NCBI RefSeq assembly: GCF_001280515.1 | Contig: NZ_LBIQ01000030.1 | Coordinates: 496,001-560,000 of the forward strand | Direction of reading: 5' to 3' | DNA from: Mangrovimonas sp. ST2L15 | GTDB lineage: Bacteria > Bacteroidota > Bacteroidia > Flavobacteriales > Flavobacteriaceae | Length of the DNA stretch: 64,000 bases | Shown here: positions 34,401 to 43,831 of the stretch, piece after piece | Numbering within the stretch: position 1 is the first letter of the stretch | How the letters are laid out: every line of letters starts with the position of its first letter | The notes under the pieces: model-generated | Database searches by the model: none | Seen by the model: the letters and a program-made list of their open reading frames with translations, nothing else | Told to the model about the DNA's origin: nothing | Made by a program: the position numbers and the translations under genes

Positions 34401-36995
34401 GTATTTAATGCAGACAAAGAAACTTACCAAACGGGAGAGACCGCTAAAATAACCTTTCCTTCCGGGGAAGAAGGACGTGCTTTGATTAGTATTGAGAATG
34501 GTACCGAGGTGCTTGACTACAGATGGGTAAAGACTGAAAAAGGTCAAACATCGGTTGACGTTCCTATTACTCCAGAAATGGCACCCAATGTGTTCGTTAA
34601 TATTTCTCTCTTGCAACCACATGCTGTCACTTCAAATGATTTACCCATTAGGTTGTATGGTGTTATTCCCTTGATGGTCGAAAATAAGGATACTAGACTT
34701 CATCCTCAATTGGATATGGCCGATGAGCTGAAACCTGAAACCGAGTTTAAGGTGACTATTTCAGAAAAAAACAATAAAGCCATGACCTATACCTTAGCCG
34801 TTGTGGATGAAGGATTATTAGATTTAACCCGATTTAAAACACCAAATGCCTGGGATGATTTTTATGCCCGAGAGGCTTTAGGAGTTAAAACTTGGGATCT
34901 TTTTGATCAAGTGATTGGTGCCTATTCAGGAAGTATTGATCAAGTGTTTTCTATTGGTGGTGATGGTTCTATTGAAAAAGGTAAGAACAAAAAAGCCAAC
35001 CGATTTAAACCGGTGGTCATGTATTTAGGTCCTTTCAAATTAGAAGCAGGTCAAAAAAAGGAGCATCATTTGATGATGCCAAATTACGTTGGCTCAGTAA
35101 GGGCTATGGTTGTAGCTGGAAACAATGATAAGGAAGCATACGGGAATGTTGAAAAGGCAATCCCTGTTAAAAAGCCACTTATGGTTTTGGCAAGTTTGCC
35201 AAGAAAGTTAAGTCCTTCAGAAAAAGTGCAATTACCTGTCACAGTATTTGCTATGAAACCGCATGTCAAGTCGGTGGAAGTGAGTCTTAAATTAAGTGAA
35301 GGACTTTCCATTGTAGGAGAAAAAATCCAAAAAATTAACTTCGATAAACCTGATGAGAAAATGGCCTATTTTGAATTGGATGTCCATAAGGTTAAAGGAA
35401 TTCAACAGATAGAAGTGGTTGCTCGGGGTAATGGAGAAAAGGCGACTTATAAGGTAGAGTTGGATGTATTGAATCCAAATCCTATTTCTTCAAAATCAAC
35501 GGATATAACTCTGAGCGCCAATGAAAGCAAGAATATGGAGATTAGAACTTTCGGAATTGAAGGAACCAATTCGGCTACCGTAGAGTTTTCTACTATTCCT
35601 CCAATGGATTTTTCAAGACGCTTACAATATTTGATTCAATATCCTCACGGGTGTGTAGAGCAAACCACATCAAGTGTTTTTCCACAGTTGTTTTTAACTG
35701 ATATTTTTGATTTAACCGTTGATAAAAAGAAAGCCATCCAACAAAATGTGGAGGCAGCCATTAAAAAGCTGGCTTATTTTCAAACCTCAGATGGAGGTAT
35801 GGGTTATTGGATGGGAGCTTCTGAGGTGAACGATTGGGGGACCAGTTATGCAGGTCATTTTTTGTTGGAGGCAGAACGAAAAGGATATGCCTTACCGGTG
35901 ATGTTTAAGTCCAATTGGTTAAAATATCAAAAAATGGCAGCTCGGGATTGGAGGCCAAGTTATCGCATTTACCATTCTGATTTATCACAAGCTTACCGTC
36001 TTTATACTTTGGCTTTGGCAGGCGAGCCTGATTTGGCTGCAATGAATAGGTTGAGAGAATTCAGTGAAATTTCAAACGAAGCCAAATGGCGATTGGCTGC
36101 GGCTTATGCTTTAGCGGGCCAAAAGGAAGCTAGTCAAGCTTTGTTGAAAACCGCAAATATAGAATTTGAACCTATCAGAAATGATTATTATACTTATGGA
36201 TCTGTGGATAGGAATCGAGCTATGGCTCTGGAAACTTTGGTCTTGGTAAAGGATGGGAAGATGAGGGAATTGGCTGAGCTTATTGCTAAAGAATTATCTG
36301 GAAATCGCTGGATGAGTACACAAACAACAGCCTATAGTTTACTGTCTATTGCTAAAATGGTGGAAAGTAATGGTGGAAAATCTTTAAAATTATCGTACAT
36401 TTTAGATGGTAAAACTCATGATATTGAAACTTCAAAATCTATGGCTACTAGGGAGCTTTCTATAAAAAATGGAGTTAACTCTTTGAGTATGATCAATAAA
36501 TCAAACAATGTGGTTTATGTAAGAGTTTTAAATTCTGGAAAATTACCATTGGGAGAGGAGTTGGTAGAGCAACGCGGATTAAGTGTATCGGTGGTTTATA
36601 AGGATCTAAAAGGAAGTCCTATAGATATAAAGACCTTGCAACAAGGACAAGACTTTTTAGCGACTATTCAAGTATCCAATTTGAAATCATTGGCTGTTAA
36701 TAATGTCGCTCTAACGCAAATCATTCCATCTGGGTGGGAAATAATAAATACCCGTTTCACCGATTTTGGTGCCGCAACCACAAGTGAGGCAGAGTATATC
36801 GATATTAGGGATGACCGGGTGAGTTATTATTTTGATTTGGACAAAAAGGGAAAAAAGGATACCAAAACATTTCAGATAATGTTGAACGCCTCTTATTTGG
36901 GAACGTATTACTTACCAGGCATTCAAGCGGAGGCTATGTATGATGATGATTATTTGGTAAGAACTAAAGGTAATTGGATAAAAGTTCAAAAATGA
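31428..36995 (+). CDS. alpha-2-macroglobulin family lipoprotein
   Basis: 1855 residues. The signal peptide ends in lipobox VFSC (SILLIGLLVFSCKKN). Several macroglobulin (MG) domains follow; RGLKGYLYGERGVWRPGDTLHLAFIL is the typical MG2 opening, and SLLQPHA-LPIRLYGVIPL lies in the MG/CUB region. The thioester motif is intact: Cys1409-Val-Glu-Gln1412 in YPHGCVEQTTSS, followed by an alpha-alpha toroid (GGMGYWMGASEVNDWGTSYAGHFL) and a C-terminal receptor-binding-like domain. Residues ~450-510 hold an acidic, tyrosine-rich loop (EEEEYYYEEDYMEN). It should trap proteases in the periplasm. PBP1C, a known partner, is encoded at 39490. Its stop overlaps the next start (ATGA). Confidence 0.95.
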   Translation: MIKSKYLSILLIGLLVFSCKKNDVETNNIYRFKEYISFTTSGLVSVADPIQINLAKEVEGWSPDMALDKKLLKVDPYVEGKLTAVNNHALVFTPDEPLDSDTEYTVTLKLKDVYKDVSKELSEFTFQFKTIRPNFTVVTNSLQSYDREWQYLEGALKSADIISIEKAKKLIQATQNDESLAIVFNEESTASRNFDFKIDSIHREIEDDHILIKWDGEAIKADNKGENSFLIPGINNFSIIDVSVTQNPEQCLVLNFSDPLKKEQNFDGLVSIENSATPKFLVNGNVLRVYPSSKLVGNIQVDVFQGITNTEGYKLKKPFSETVSFEELKPQVRMLSSGVILPNSKELKLNFEAVNLKAVDVRVIKIFEDNVLQFLQENDFGDTYTSNLRRVGRRIAKKTIPLVQNEQEYQGKWKAYSLDLSKFFQADPGSLYRVEISFEQSYSLYHCDSNDTVSSNDEEEEYYYEEDYMENLSVDYNEDEELREEAYWDNLTYRYKNYTYNWKERENPCHSAYYHEERVVSQTLLASNLGVVAKRGNNNTYFFAVTDLLTTEPEANATVKLYNYQQQELVQSTTDEKGFTMIDSDQFASYAVVIKGRSKAYIKLNDGNSLSLSKFDVSGNKLQRGLKGYLYGERGVWRPGDTLHLAFILNDKDNELPNGHPVKLELTDPNGKMVYKEVRSEHVNQFYKFTVPTTTDDITGNYSAKVSVGGAKYYKTIKIETVKPNRLKIDLDFGDGIITKESSLMADLGVHWLHGAPGKNLKAEIKAKFTASSQGFDHYKGYTFQDPSKVFKTEELTVFEGKVDENGKANVHKQINLEGSAPGLLKAQFLVRAFENGGDFSIDAFSKIYAPYDAFVGLKMPEGNQYGGFETGRNQTFKVVLVDAQGKPLQREGLEVKVYKVEWRWWWNASYDNLSSYVSNNYHRAVYDTKLNTNSKGEGAFNLNIPDSGRGRYLIRVIDTKGGHSTGSTAYFYKNWWDAVPSGNKDAAKMLVFNADKETYQTGETAKITFPSGEEGRALISIENGTEVLDYRWVKTEKGQTSVDVPITPEMAPNVFVNISLLQPHAVTSNDLPIRLYGVIPLMVENKDTRLHPQLDMADELKPETEFKVTISEKNNKAMTYTLAVVDEGLLDLTRFKTPNAWDDFYAREALGVKTWDLFDQVIGAYSGSIDQVFSIGGDGSIEKGKNKKANRFKPVVMYLGPFKLEAGQKKEHHLMMPNYVGSVRAMVVAGNNDKEAYGNVEKAIPVKKPLMVLASLPRKLSPSEKVQLPVTVFAMKPHVKSVEVSLKLSEGLSIVGEKIQKINFDKPDEKMAYFELDVHKVKGIQQIEVVARGNGEKATYKVELDVLNPNPISSKSTDITLSANESKNMEIRTFGIEGTNSATVEFSTIPPMDFSRRLQYLIQYPHGCVEQTTSSVFPQLFLTDIFDLTVDKKKAIQQNVEAAIKKLAYFQTSDGGMGYWMGASEVNDWGTSYAGHFLLEAERKGYALPVMFKSNWLKYQKMAARDWRPSYRIYHSDLSQAYRLYTLALAGEPDLAAMNRLREFSEISNEAKWRLAAAYALAGQKEASQALLKTANIEFEPIRNDYYTYGSVDRNRAMALETLVLVKDGKMRELAELIAKELSGNRWMSTQTTAYSLLSIAKMVESNGGKSLKLSYILDGKTHDIETSKSMATRELSIKNGVNSLSMINKSNNVVYVRVLNSGKLPLGEELVEQRGLSVSVVYKDLKGSPIDIKTLQQGQDFLATIQVSNLKSLAVNNVALTQIIPSGWEIINTRFTDFGAATTSEAEYIDIRDDRVSYYFDLDKKGKKDTKTFQIMLNASYLGTYYLPGIQAEAMYDDDYLVRTKGNWIKVQK

Positions 36996-37711
36996 AAGTA
37001 AAGGAAATCGAAAGCATTACAGATCACCGACCTTTTAAGATTCCAGAGGAATCTTGGAAATACTATCAAGAATGGAACCAAGCCATATTCATGCACTGGA
37101 GGATATCTTTGAATGACTTGAGAGCATTGGTGCCAGAGGTGTTTGAAATTGATATGTTTGATGGCTCTCCTTGGATTTCTTTAGTGGCTTTTGATATGAA
37201 TAATATTGGTATTAAGAACATCCCGAAAGTGCCACATATATCAGATTTTCATGAACTTAATATTCGCACCTATATCAAATACCAAGGAAAACCAGGGGTT
37301 TATTTTTTGAGTATGGAAGGGAGTAAGAGATCATCTTGTAGGGTTTTGAAAGCGTTTTCAAAACTCCCTTATCGGTATTCCAATATAAAAAGAAATACAT
37401 TCAGCTATAATTCTAAAAATCCAGCACAACAGGATCATTATTCTGTCACTTATCGGGTTGGGGACAGTTTGGAACATAAAAGCAAGCTTGATTGTTGGTT
37501 AACTGAAAGGTATGCTTTATTCCATCCATCCAAAAAAGGGGTGTTTGAATATAACATTCATCACTTACCTTGGCCAATGAAGGAGATTCAAATAAAGGAT
37601 TTGGAAGTTAATTATCAAGGATTCCCAGAGCTAAGTGAACAACCTGAGCTAGTACACTACTCTCCCGGAGTGAAGGTGATTACTTGGAAGAAAAAGAAAC
37701 ATTCTCTTTGA
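36992..37711 (+). CDS. DUF2071 / YqjF family protein
   Basis: 239 residues from ATG 36992, which overlaps the alpha-2-macroglobulin stop by four bases. Family features are QAIFMHWRISLNDLRALVPEVFEIDMFDGSPWISLVAFDM, VPHISDFHELNIRTYIKYQGKPGVYFLSMEG and LTERYALFHPSKKGVFEYNIHHLPWPM. The function of the family is unknown. The overlap suggests co-translation with the upstream gene, and the 3' end overlaps the next gene too. Confidence 0.88.
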   Translation: MKVKEIESITDHRPFKIPEESWKYYQEWNQAIFMHWRISLNDLRALVPEVFEIDMFDGSPWISLVAFDMNNIGIKNIPKVPHISDFHELNIRTYIKYQGKPGVYFLSMEGSKRSSCRVLKAFSKLPYRYSNIKRNTFSYNSKNPAQQDHYSVTYRVGDSLEHKSKLDCWLTERYALFHPSKKGVFEYNIHHLPWPMKEIQIKDLEVNYQGFPELSEQPELVHYSPGVKVITWKKKKHSL

Positions 37712-38019
37712 AGACCGAATTTGTTCCATATTATGCTGTGATTTTCTCTTCCATTCAAACCGATCAATTAGAAGGCTATTCAGAAATGGCCGAAAAAATG
37801 GAACAGTTAGCGAAAAACCAACCTGGGTTTATTGCTTTGGAAAGCGCAAGAAGTGGTTTGGGAATTACAGTCAGCTACTGGAAAACCCTCTCAGATATTT
37901 CCAATTGGAAAAAGCATTCTGAACATATGATAGCTCAGGAATTAGGCCGATTCAATTGGTATGACTGGTACCATGTAAGGATTTGCAAAGTGGAGCGGGA
38001 GTATACTTTTCAGAATTAA
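37708..38019 (+). CDS. antibiotic-biosynthesis-monooxygenase (ABM) domain protein
   Basis: About 103 residues if it starts at the TTG at 37708, which overlaps the previous stop (TTGA); a TTG at 37684 is the longer alternative. No ATG is available upstream of the domain. YYAVIFSSIQTDQLEGYSEMAEKMEQLAKNQPGFIALESAR, then GITVSYWKTLSDISNWKKHSEHMIAQELGR, is the ABM ferredoxin-like pattern. Such small dimeric proteins are often heme- or quinone-related monooxygenases, but most have no known substrate. The start is uncertain. Confidence 0.8.
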   Translation: MKTEFVPYYAVIFSSIQTDQLEGYSEMAEKMEQLAKNQPGFIALESARSGLGITVSYWKTLSDISNWKKHSEHMIAQELGRFNWYDWYHVRICKVEREYTFQN

Positions 38020-38066
38020 AACGAAATTGCGGTTTATAAAAACGTTCTAGATTTTCTGTCTTTTAT

Positions 38067-38096
38067 TTTGAAATTATAGATGAAGCCTTATGTTTG
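38067..38096 (+). promoter_or_regulatory. probable promoter of uxuA
   Basis: TTTG at 38067-38070, an 18-base spacer, then TATGTTTG at 38089-38096. This is the best full match to the Bacteroidota TTG/TAnnTTTG promoter in the window. The ATG is 73 bases downstream. Confidence 0.5.
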
Positions 38097-38168
38097 ATAT
38101 AGATATATTCGGAGAAGAGAATAGTAGTATTTAATCCTTTCCTAAGAAAGACAAAAAACAAATAAGCT

Positions 38169-39347
38169 ATGGAGCAAACTTGGCGTTGGTATGGTCCTAA
38201 AGACCCCGTATCATTATCAGATATAAAACAAGCTGGGGCTACAGGTATTGTGTCAGCATTGCATCATATTCCTAATGGAAGTATATGGGATATTGATGAA
38301 ATTATGAAGCGAAAAAAGGACATTGAGAAATATGGTCTTACTTGGAGTGTTGTAGAGAGTATTCCAGTTCATGAGGAGATAAAAACCCGTTCTGGGAATT
38401 TTAAAAAATACATTGAAAACTATAAAAAAAGTATTGTAAATCTAGCCCAATGTGGAATTCAAATTGTGTGCTACAACTTTATGCCCGTTTTGGACTGGAC
38501 TAGAACAGATTTAAATTTTACAGTTGAAGATGGTTCACAAGCTTTACGATTTGATGCAACAGCATTTGCAGCGTTTGAATTGTATTTGCTCAAACGACCT
38601 GGAGCAGAAGAAATATATTCGGAAGAACAAAAATCGAAGGCAAAAGCATACTTAGAGGGTTGTTCTGAGTCAGAAAAAACAAAATTAATAAGCAATATTA
38701 TTGCTGGATTACCTGGTGCTGAAGAAGGTTATTCGATAGAACAATTTCAAAAGGTACTAGATTCCTATTCGCAAGTTGATGCTGACACTTTAAGGAAGAA
38801 TCTCATTTTGTTTTTAAAAGAAATCATCCCGATCGCAGAAGCCAATAAAGTTTTGATGTGTATCCATCCAGACGATCCACCATATCCTATTTTAGGTTTA
38901 CCCAGGGTTGTGAGTACTGAAGAAGATTATGCATATCTTTTTTCAGAAGTCCCCCAATTATCCAATGGGATGACATTTTGTACAGGATCTTTAGGTGTTA
39001 GAGCTGATAATGACTTATTGAATATATTCAAGCGATTTGCCGATAGAATCCATTTTTTACATTTAAGAAGTACTAAACGGGATGCGGAAGGAAACTTTTA
39101 TGAAGCCAACCATCTAGAAGGAGATGTGGATATGTTCGGGATTGTTAAGGAGGTCGTTTTGGAAGAAAAAAGAAGAAATCAAGAAGGTAGAGATGACCAC
39201 CAAATCCCCATGCGTCCAGATCATGGTCACCAAATGCTTGACGATTTGAATAAAAAAACAAATCCAGGCTATTCAGGAATTGGTAGATTAAGAGGACTGG
39301 CTGAATTGAGGGGATTGGAGATGGGAATCTCAAAAAGCCTTATCTAG
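38169..39347 (+). CDS. uxuA: mannonate dehydratase
   Basis: 392 residues, the usual length. [37 protein letters not shown] is the canonical opening; [19 protein letters not shown] and [11 protein letters not shown] carry metal ligands, and [13 protein letters not shown] closes the TIM barrel. It dehydrates D-mannonate to 2-keto-3-deoxygluconate in hexuronate breakdown. No other uronate-pathway gene is next to it here, so it is an orphan in this window. It lies between the alpha-2-macroglobulin and PBP1C genes. Confidence 0.96.
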   Translation: MEQTWRWYGPKDPVSLSDIKQAGATGIVSALHHIPNGSIWDIDEIMKRKKDIEKYGLTWSVVESIPVHEEIKTRSGNFKKYIENYKKSIVNLAQCGIQIVCYNFMPVLDWTRTDLNFTVEDGSQALRFDATAFAAFELYLLKRPGAEEIYSEEQKSKAKAYLEGCSESEKTKLISNIIAGLPGAEEGYSIEQFQKVLDSYSQVDADTLRKNLILFLKEIIPIAEANKVLMCIHPDDPPYPILGLPRVVSTEEDYAYLFSEVPQLSNGMTFCTGSLGVRADNDLLNIFKRFADRIHFLHLRSTKRDAEGNFYEANHLEGDVDMFGIVKEVVLEEKRRNQEGRDDHQIPMRPDHGHQMLDDLNKKTNPGYSGIGRLRGLAELRGLEMGISKSLI

Positions 39348-39489
39348 ACAAAAACCTGAACTATCTTAACTCTTAGTTGTTCTCAAATAAGAATAGCTAG
39401 GGGTTTATTTTTATATATGGGTTTTCATTAGCTTTGAGGGAGAGTATTAAATGGAGTTTATTGACTCCAAATTTTGAAGCTGTAAAATT

Positions 39490-41841
39490 GTGTTTTTAAA
39501 AGCCAATTACATATATAAAAACAAGTTTAAAATTGCGGTTATTTTAGGACTGATAGTGGCCTACGCCTTTTGTCTGCCAACAACCTTGTTCAAAGAACCC
39601 ACCTCTACTGTTATTACAAGTAAAGAAGGCATTTTGATGGGAGCCAAGATTGCCTCAGATGGACAATGGCGATTTCCAGCAAGTGATTCGGTTTCAAACA
39701 AATTTAAGACTTGTATCCTTCAGTTTGAGGATGAATATTTTTATAATCATCCGGGGTTTAATCCCATTTCGATAATCAAGGCTTTAAAGGAAAACCTTTC
39801 AAATGGTGAAATAAAAAGGGGCGGGAGTACGATTACGCAACAAGTAATAAGGCTTTCACGAAAGGGACAGCCTAGAACCTATTTTGAAAAGGTAAAGGAA
39901 CTCATTTTGGCAACGCGGCTGGAGTTGAGGTGTTCCAAGGACGATATACTATCTATGTATTCTAGCAATGCCCCTTTTGGAGGGAACGTAGTAGGATTGG
40001 AAGCGGCTTCATGGAGGTATTTCCATAGAAATTCATCTGATCTATCGTGGGCTGAGAGTGCAACTTTGGCTGTGTTGCCAAATGCTCCAAGTCTCATATA
40101 TCCAGGCAAGAATCAAACCCAGCTATTGAAAAAACGAAATGCGTTACTAAGAAAGCTGAAAGAAGAGAATGTCATTGATGAAATTACTTATGAATTGGCT
40201 GTAGCCGAAGAACTCCCACAAAAACCATTTGCGCTTCCTCAAAAAGCACCTCATTTATTGCAAAAAATGGCATTGGAACAAACAGGGAAACGGTTGGTTA
40301 CTAGTTTGAATTATGCTTTACAGAATCAAGTTAATCGAATAGTAAAAAACCACTACAATCAAATACGGCAGAATGAAATCTATAATGCTGGCGTTTTGGT
40401 TTTGGATGTCCATACAAGAAAAGTGTTATGTTATGTTGGGAATACACCAACCGATAAAGCGCATCAAAAAGATGTAGATGTTATTGATAAGCCAAGAAGC
40501 ACAGGAAGTGTTTTGAAACCGTTCCTCTTTTCTGCCATGTTGGATTCTGGTGAGCTTCTGTCCCAATCTTTGGTGGCCGATATTCCAACCCAGTTTGGAA
40601 GTTATGTGCCAGAAAACTTCAATAAGGAGTTTGATGGTGCCGTACCAGCTAATCAGGCACTTTCTAGATCATTGAATGTGCCATCCGTTAGGATGCTCAA
40701 GGAATTTGGTTTGGAAAAATTTTATCGCACTTTGAATATGTTGCATTTGAAGGATTTAAAATACGGTCCCGACCATTATGGGTTGTCCCTTATTTTAGGA
40801 GGATCTGAAAGCAATTTATGGGATTTATGTAAAAGCTATGCAGCCTTATCTTCAACAGTGAATCATTATACCGAAACTTCTAGTGAATATTATTCCAAAG
40901 AATTCTGCGAACCCATTTTTTTTCAAAATCAGGAAGTTGATTTTGGTTATTTAAGTTCGTCAAAAACCTTATTTGATGCGGGATCGATTTATTTGACTTT
41001 AGAAAGTCTCAAGGAAGTTAATCGGCCTGTGGGAAATGAGAATTGGGAGTTTTATGACGACTCCAAACAAATTGCGTGGAAAACAGGAACCAGTTTTGGA
41101 TTTAGGGATGCATGGGCTATTGGGACAACCAAAGATTATGTGGTAGGGGTTTGGGTTGGTAATGCAGATGGTGAGGGACGACCAGGTTTGGTGGGTATCC
41201 AAGCTGCTGCTCCCATATTGTTTGATGTATTTGATTTGTTGCCTCAAAGCACGTGGTTCTCCATTCCTTATGATGAACTCCAGGAGGTTGAAATTTGTGA
41301 GCAAAGTGGTTTTAGGGCTTCTCCAAATTGTGAAACGGTCAATAAGGAATGGGTGCAAATCTCAGGATTGAAAACAAAGCCTTGTCCATATCACGTGTTG
41401 GTTCATTTGGATCAAGAAGAACGATTTCAAGTGAATAGTTCTTGTGAATTTTTAGGAGATATAAAGTCTAAACCCTGGTTTGTATTGCCTCCTTTAATGG
41501 CCTATTATTACAAAAGGAAAAATCCGTTTTACAAAGAGTTACCCAAATTGAGAGAAGACTGTGTGGGAGAGTCCAAACCATCTATGGCTTTTATTTATCC
41601 AAAAGCAAACAACCAGATTTTTCTTCCGAAGGATTTTGATGGTCAAACAAATGAACTTATTTTAAAAATTAGTCATTCCCAACCAGAATTCCGGGTGTTT
41701 TGGTATTTGGACAATCAATTTATTGGTCAAACCAAAGACATTCATGAATTGGCAGTTTTACCTTCATTTGGCAAACACACTATTACGGTTATAGATGAAA
41801 TGGGATCTGAAATATCTAGAGTCATTCAGATTTCGAAGTAG
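39490..41841 (+). CDS. pbpC: penicillin-binding protein 1C
   Basis: 783 residues from a GTG start at 39490; no ATG lies before the membrane anchor (residues ~13-30, FKIAVILGLIVAYAFCLP). The glycosyltransferase domain is shown by FEDEYFYNHPGFNP, KRGGSTITQQVIRLSR and SMYSSNAPFGGNVVGLEAASWRYF. The transpeptidase domain has RSTGSVLKPFLF (SxxK-type Ser), SRSLNVPS and WKTGTSFGFRDAWAIG (KTG box). The C-terminus (residues ~690-783) has the PBP1C-specific BiPBP_C beta domain. It polymerises and cross-links peptidoglycan; in many bacteria pbpC is paired with an alpha-2-macroglobulin gene, as here at a distance. Confidence 0.95.
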   Translation: MFLKANYIYKNKFKIAVILGLIVAYAFCLPTTLFKEPTSTVITSKEGILMGAKIASDGQWRFPASDSVSNKFKTCILQFEDEYFYNHPGFNPISIIKALKENLSNGEIKRGGSTITQQVIRLSRKGQPRTYFEKVKELILATRLELRCSKDDILSMYSSNAPFGGNVVGLEAASWRYFHRNSSDLSWAESATLAVLPNAPSLIYPGKNQTQLLKKRNALLRKLKEENVIDEITYELAVAEELPQKPFALPQKAPHLLQKMALEQTGKRLVTSLNYALQNQVNRIVKNHYNQIRQNEIYNAGVLVLDVHTRKVLCYVGNTPTDKAHQKDVDVIDKPRSTGSVLKPFLFSAMLDSGELLSQSLVADIPTQFGSYVPENFNKEFDGAVPANQALSRSLNVPSVRMLKEFGLEKFYRTLNMLHLKDLKYGPDHYGLSLILGGSESNLWDLCKSYAALSSTVNHYTETSSEYYSKEFCEPIFFQNQEVDFGYLSSSKTLFDAGSIYLTLESLKEVNRPVGNENWEFYDDSKQIAWKTGTSFGFRDAWAIGTTKDYVVGVWVGNADGEGRPGLVGIQAAAPILFDVFDLLPQSTWFSIPYDELQEVEICEQSGFRASPNCETVNKEWVQISGLKTKPCPYHVLVHLDQEERFQVNSSCEFLGDIKSKPWFVLPPLMAYYYKRKNPFYKELPKLREDCVGESKPSMAFIYPKANNQIFLPKDFDGQTNELILKISHSQPEFRVFWYLDNQFIGQTKDIHELAVLPSFGKHTITVIDEMGSEISRVIQISK

Positions 41842-41971
41842 GTAATTTGGGAATACTAAAAAAGAGGTCTATTTAGTTCAGATTCTAGAATATAAAGGCA
41901 TTATTTTTAATTTTTTAAAGCATCAAGAAATTGGCTTTACAATTATCTTTGTCATATAAATTTTTGCGTTT

Positions 41972-42880
41972 GTGTCTAGTATAATCCTCCTCTTTTTATG
42001 TCTTTTTTTAGGGTTTATTTTTAAAAAGACCCAAATATTTCCCAAGGAGACGGTGGTGGTTCTAAATAAGTTTGTCATTTATATTTCGATCCCAGCGATG
42101 GCCTTATATTATTTGCCAAAAATTGAGATGTCTCCAAAGTTGCTTTTCCCAGTTGGAGTCGCTTGGTTAGGGTTTTTAATTTCTTTTCTTTTGTTTTCAT
42201 CTTTAGGAAAATGGTTAGGTTGGTCCAAAAGTTTAACAGGATGTATGATCTTAATGTCAGGATTAGCAAATACATCTTTTGTTGGGATTCCGGTTATTGA
42301 AGCTTTATATGGTAAAGAGGGCTTAGAAACTTTGGTACTGGTTGATTTACCAGGAACTTTTATTATGTTGTCTACGGCGGGAGTTACTGTGGCAGCTATG
42401 TATTCTCGAGGAAGTACGAGCTTAAAGCAAATAACAAGACGTATTCTAAGATTTCCTCCCTTTATGGCATTTTCTTTTGGAGTGCTATTGATCTTATTGC
42501 AGTTAGAGGTTCCTGAGGTAGTCGACTCTGTTTTTGAAAAATTATCTATGACCATTTCCCCTTTGGCTTTGGTTTCAGTTGGATATCAATTGAATTTGGA
42601 ACGAAGAAGCAAGCACTGGGGATTTCTTATAATGGGGTTAAGTTACCAACTGATATTGTGGCCTTTAATAATTTTTATTTTATACAAAAGTGTTTTTAAT
42701 CAATCTGGAGTAAATATTAATGTTTGTGTATTGGAAGCTGGAATGGCGCCTATGATTACTGCAGCTATTGTTTCCACAGCCTACGGACTCAAGCCGAAAC
42801 TCAGCAACATGATGGTTAGTATAGGTATTCCTGCATCCTTTTTAACTTTGGGTATATGGTATGTTATTCTTTCTATCTAA
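41972..42880 (+). CDS. AEC family transporter (auxin efflux carrier type)
   Basis: 302 residues from a GTG start (41972); no ATG is available upstream of the first membrane segment. About ten hydrophobic segments are visible, with the AEC hallmarks FVIYISIPAMALYYL in the first half and LEAGMAPMITAAIVSTAYGL in the second. Members are secondary transporters for small organic acids or auxin-like molecules; the substrate here is unknown. A TATCTTTG element at 41944-41951 may be its -7 promoter. Confidence 0.9.
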   Translation: MSSIILLFLCLFLGFIFKKTQIFPKETVVVLNKFVIYISIPAMALYYLPKIEMSPKLLFPVGVAWLGFLISFLLFSSLGKWLGWSKSLTGCMILMSGLANTSFVGIPVIEALYGKEGLETLVLVDLPGTFIMLSTAGVTVAAMYSRGSTSLKQITRRILRFPPFMAFSFGVLLILLQLEVPEVVDSVFEKLSMTISPLALVSVGYQLNLERRSKHWGFLIMGLSYQLILWPLIIFILYKSVFNQSGVNINVCVLEAGMAPMITAAIVSTAYGLKPKLSNMMVSIGIPASFLTLGIWYVILSI

Positions 42881-42979
42881 TCCATCTGTATTCTTTTTCA
42901 CCTCGTTATTTTTAGTTTTGACCTATTTATTTTTTCATTTGGGTAGCGGCATATTAGTTTTATCACTTAAACAAACATT

Positions 42980-43582
42980 ATGAAAAAACTTATGATTGCG
43001 TGTATTTTGGCCGGAAGCTTCAGTCACGCTATTTTTTCTCAAGACCCATATCTACAGGAGCATGGAGAAAAAAAGGTGCTTTTGATACCTGATGAAGAGT
43101 ATAAGCTGATTAAAGATGAATTGGATCTTACTAAAAAACAAAAAAAAGAACTGAAGGTTGTATATGAGGATCGTCAAGAAAACTATAATTCATTGAAAGA
43201 AGTTTATTTGGAGAAAATGGATAGTTTGCCTCAGAAAGAAAGAAAAGAAAAAACAGGTTTTCAGGGACATGAAGGTAGAAGGCCCCAGTTTGATGGAGGA
43301 GGGGGGCAACCACCGGGTGGTGGTAAAGGTGGGCCAGGAGGTCCTCCGCCAGGACGACGTGAAAGGCCAAAGAATGATGATGAATCTACTAAGGCATTTC
43401 CCGTTTTTGATGAACATACTGGAGATTTACTTTATGATGAAGACATGCACAATAAGAACGAATTTTTCAAGGCTAGAGTAAAGAATATTCTTACTGAGGA
43501 ACAATACAAGCAATGGGAAGAGATGACTCAATTTTCTCCTCCACCAAAACCAGATGACTTTCAAGAAGAAATAAATGATTAA
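42980..43582 (+). CDS. secreted hypothetical protein with Gly/Pro-rich linker
   Basis: 200 residues. The signal peptide MKKLMIACILAGSFSHAIFSQ is followed by an N-terminal helical, charged region (DELDLTKKQKKELKVVYEDRQENYNSL) that resembles LTxxQ/Spy-like helices. A low-complexity linker then runs over residues ~103-130 (GGGGQPPGGGKGGPGGPPPG), and the C-terminal part repeats a helix with ILTEEQYKQWEEM. This suggests a periplasmic helical protein split by a flexible linker. I do not know a named family. Confidence 0.7.
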   Translation: MKKLMIACILAGSFSHAIFSQDPYLQEHGEKKVLLIPDEEYKLIKDELDLTKKQKKELKVVYEDRQENYNSLKEVYLEKMDSLPQKERKEKTGFQGHEGRRPQFDGGGGQPPGGGKGGPGGPPPGRRERPKNDDESTKAFPVFDEHTGDLLYDEDMHNKNEFFKARVKNILTEEQYKQWEEMTQFSPPPKPDDFQEEIND

Positions 43583-43831
43583 TGATTATAATAATTTTTT
43601 AGTAGAAGTCTAAAACCTTAGATAATACTAATTACTCCTATAGAAAGCATCTTTGAGAATGTCAAGATTCTTAAGGGCTTTATTCTAGAAATAATAAGAC
43701 AATATAATCCCATATAATAGCAATTGGAAACACATAAAAAGGATTGATGACGGATAATTGGAATCATTGAATTAACAATTCACATAATTGAAAATAAGGT
43801 GAAAATTGGACGAAGGTATTTCAAGATCTTG
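43583..43831. other. intergenic region without recognised gene
   Basis: About 250 AT-rich bases between the secreted protein gene (plus) and the YCII lipoprotein gene (minus), whose 3' ends face each other. No convincing terminator hairpin or ORF is seen. Confidence 0.4.
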
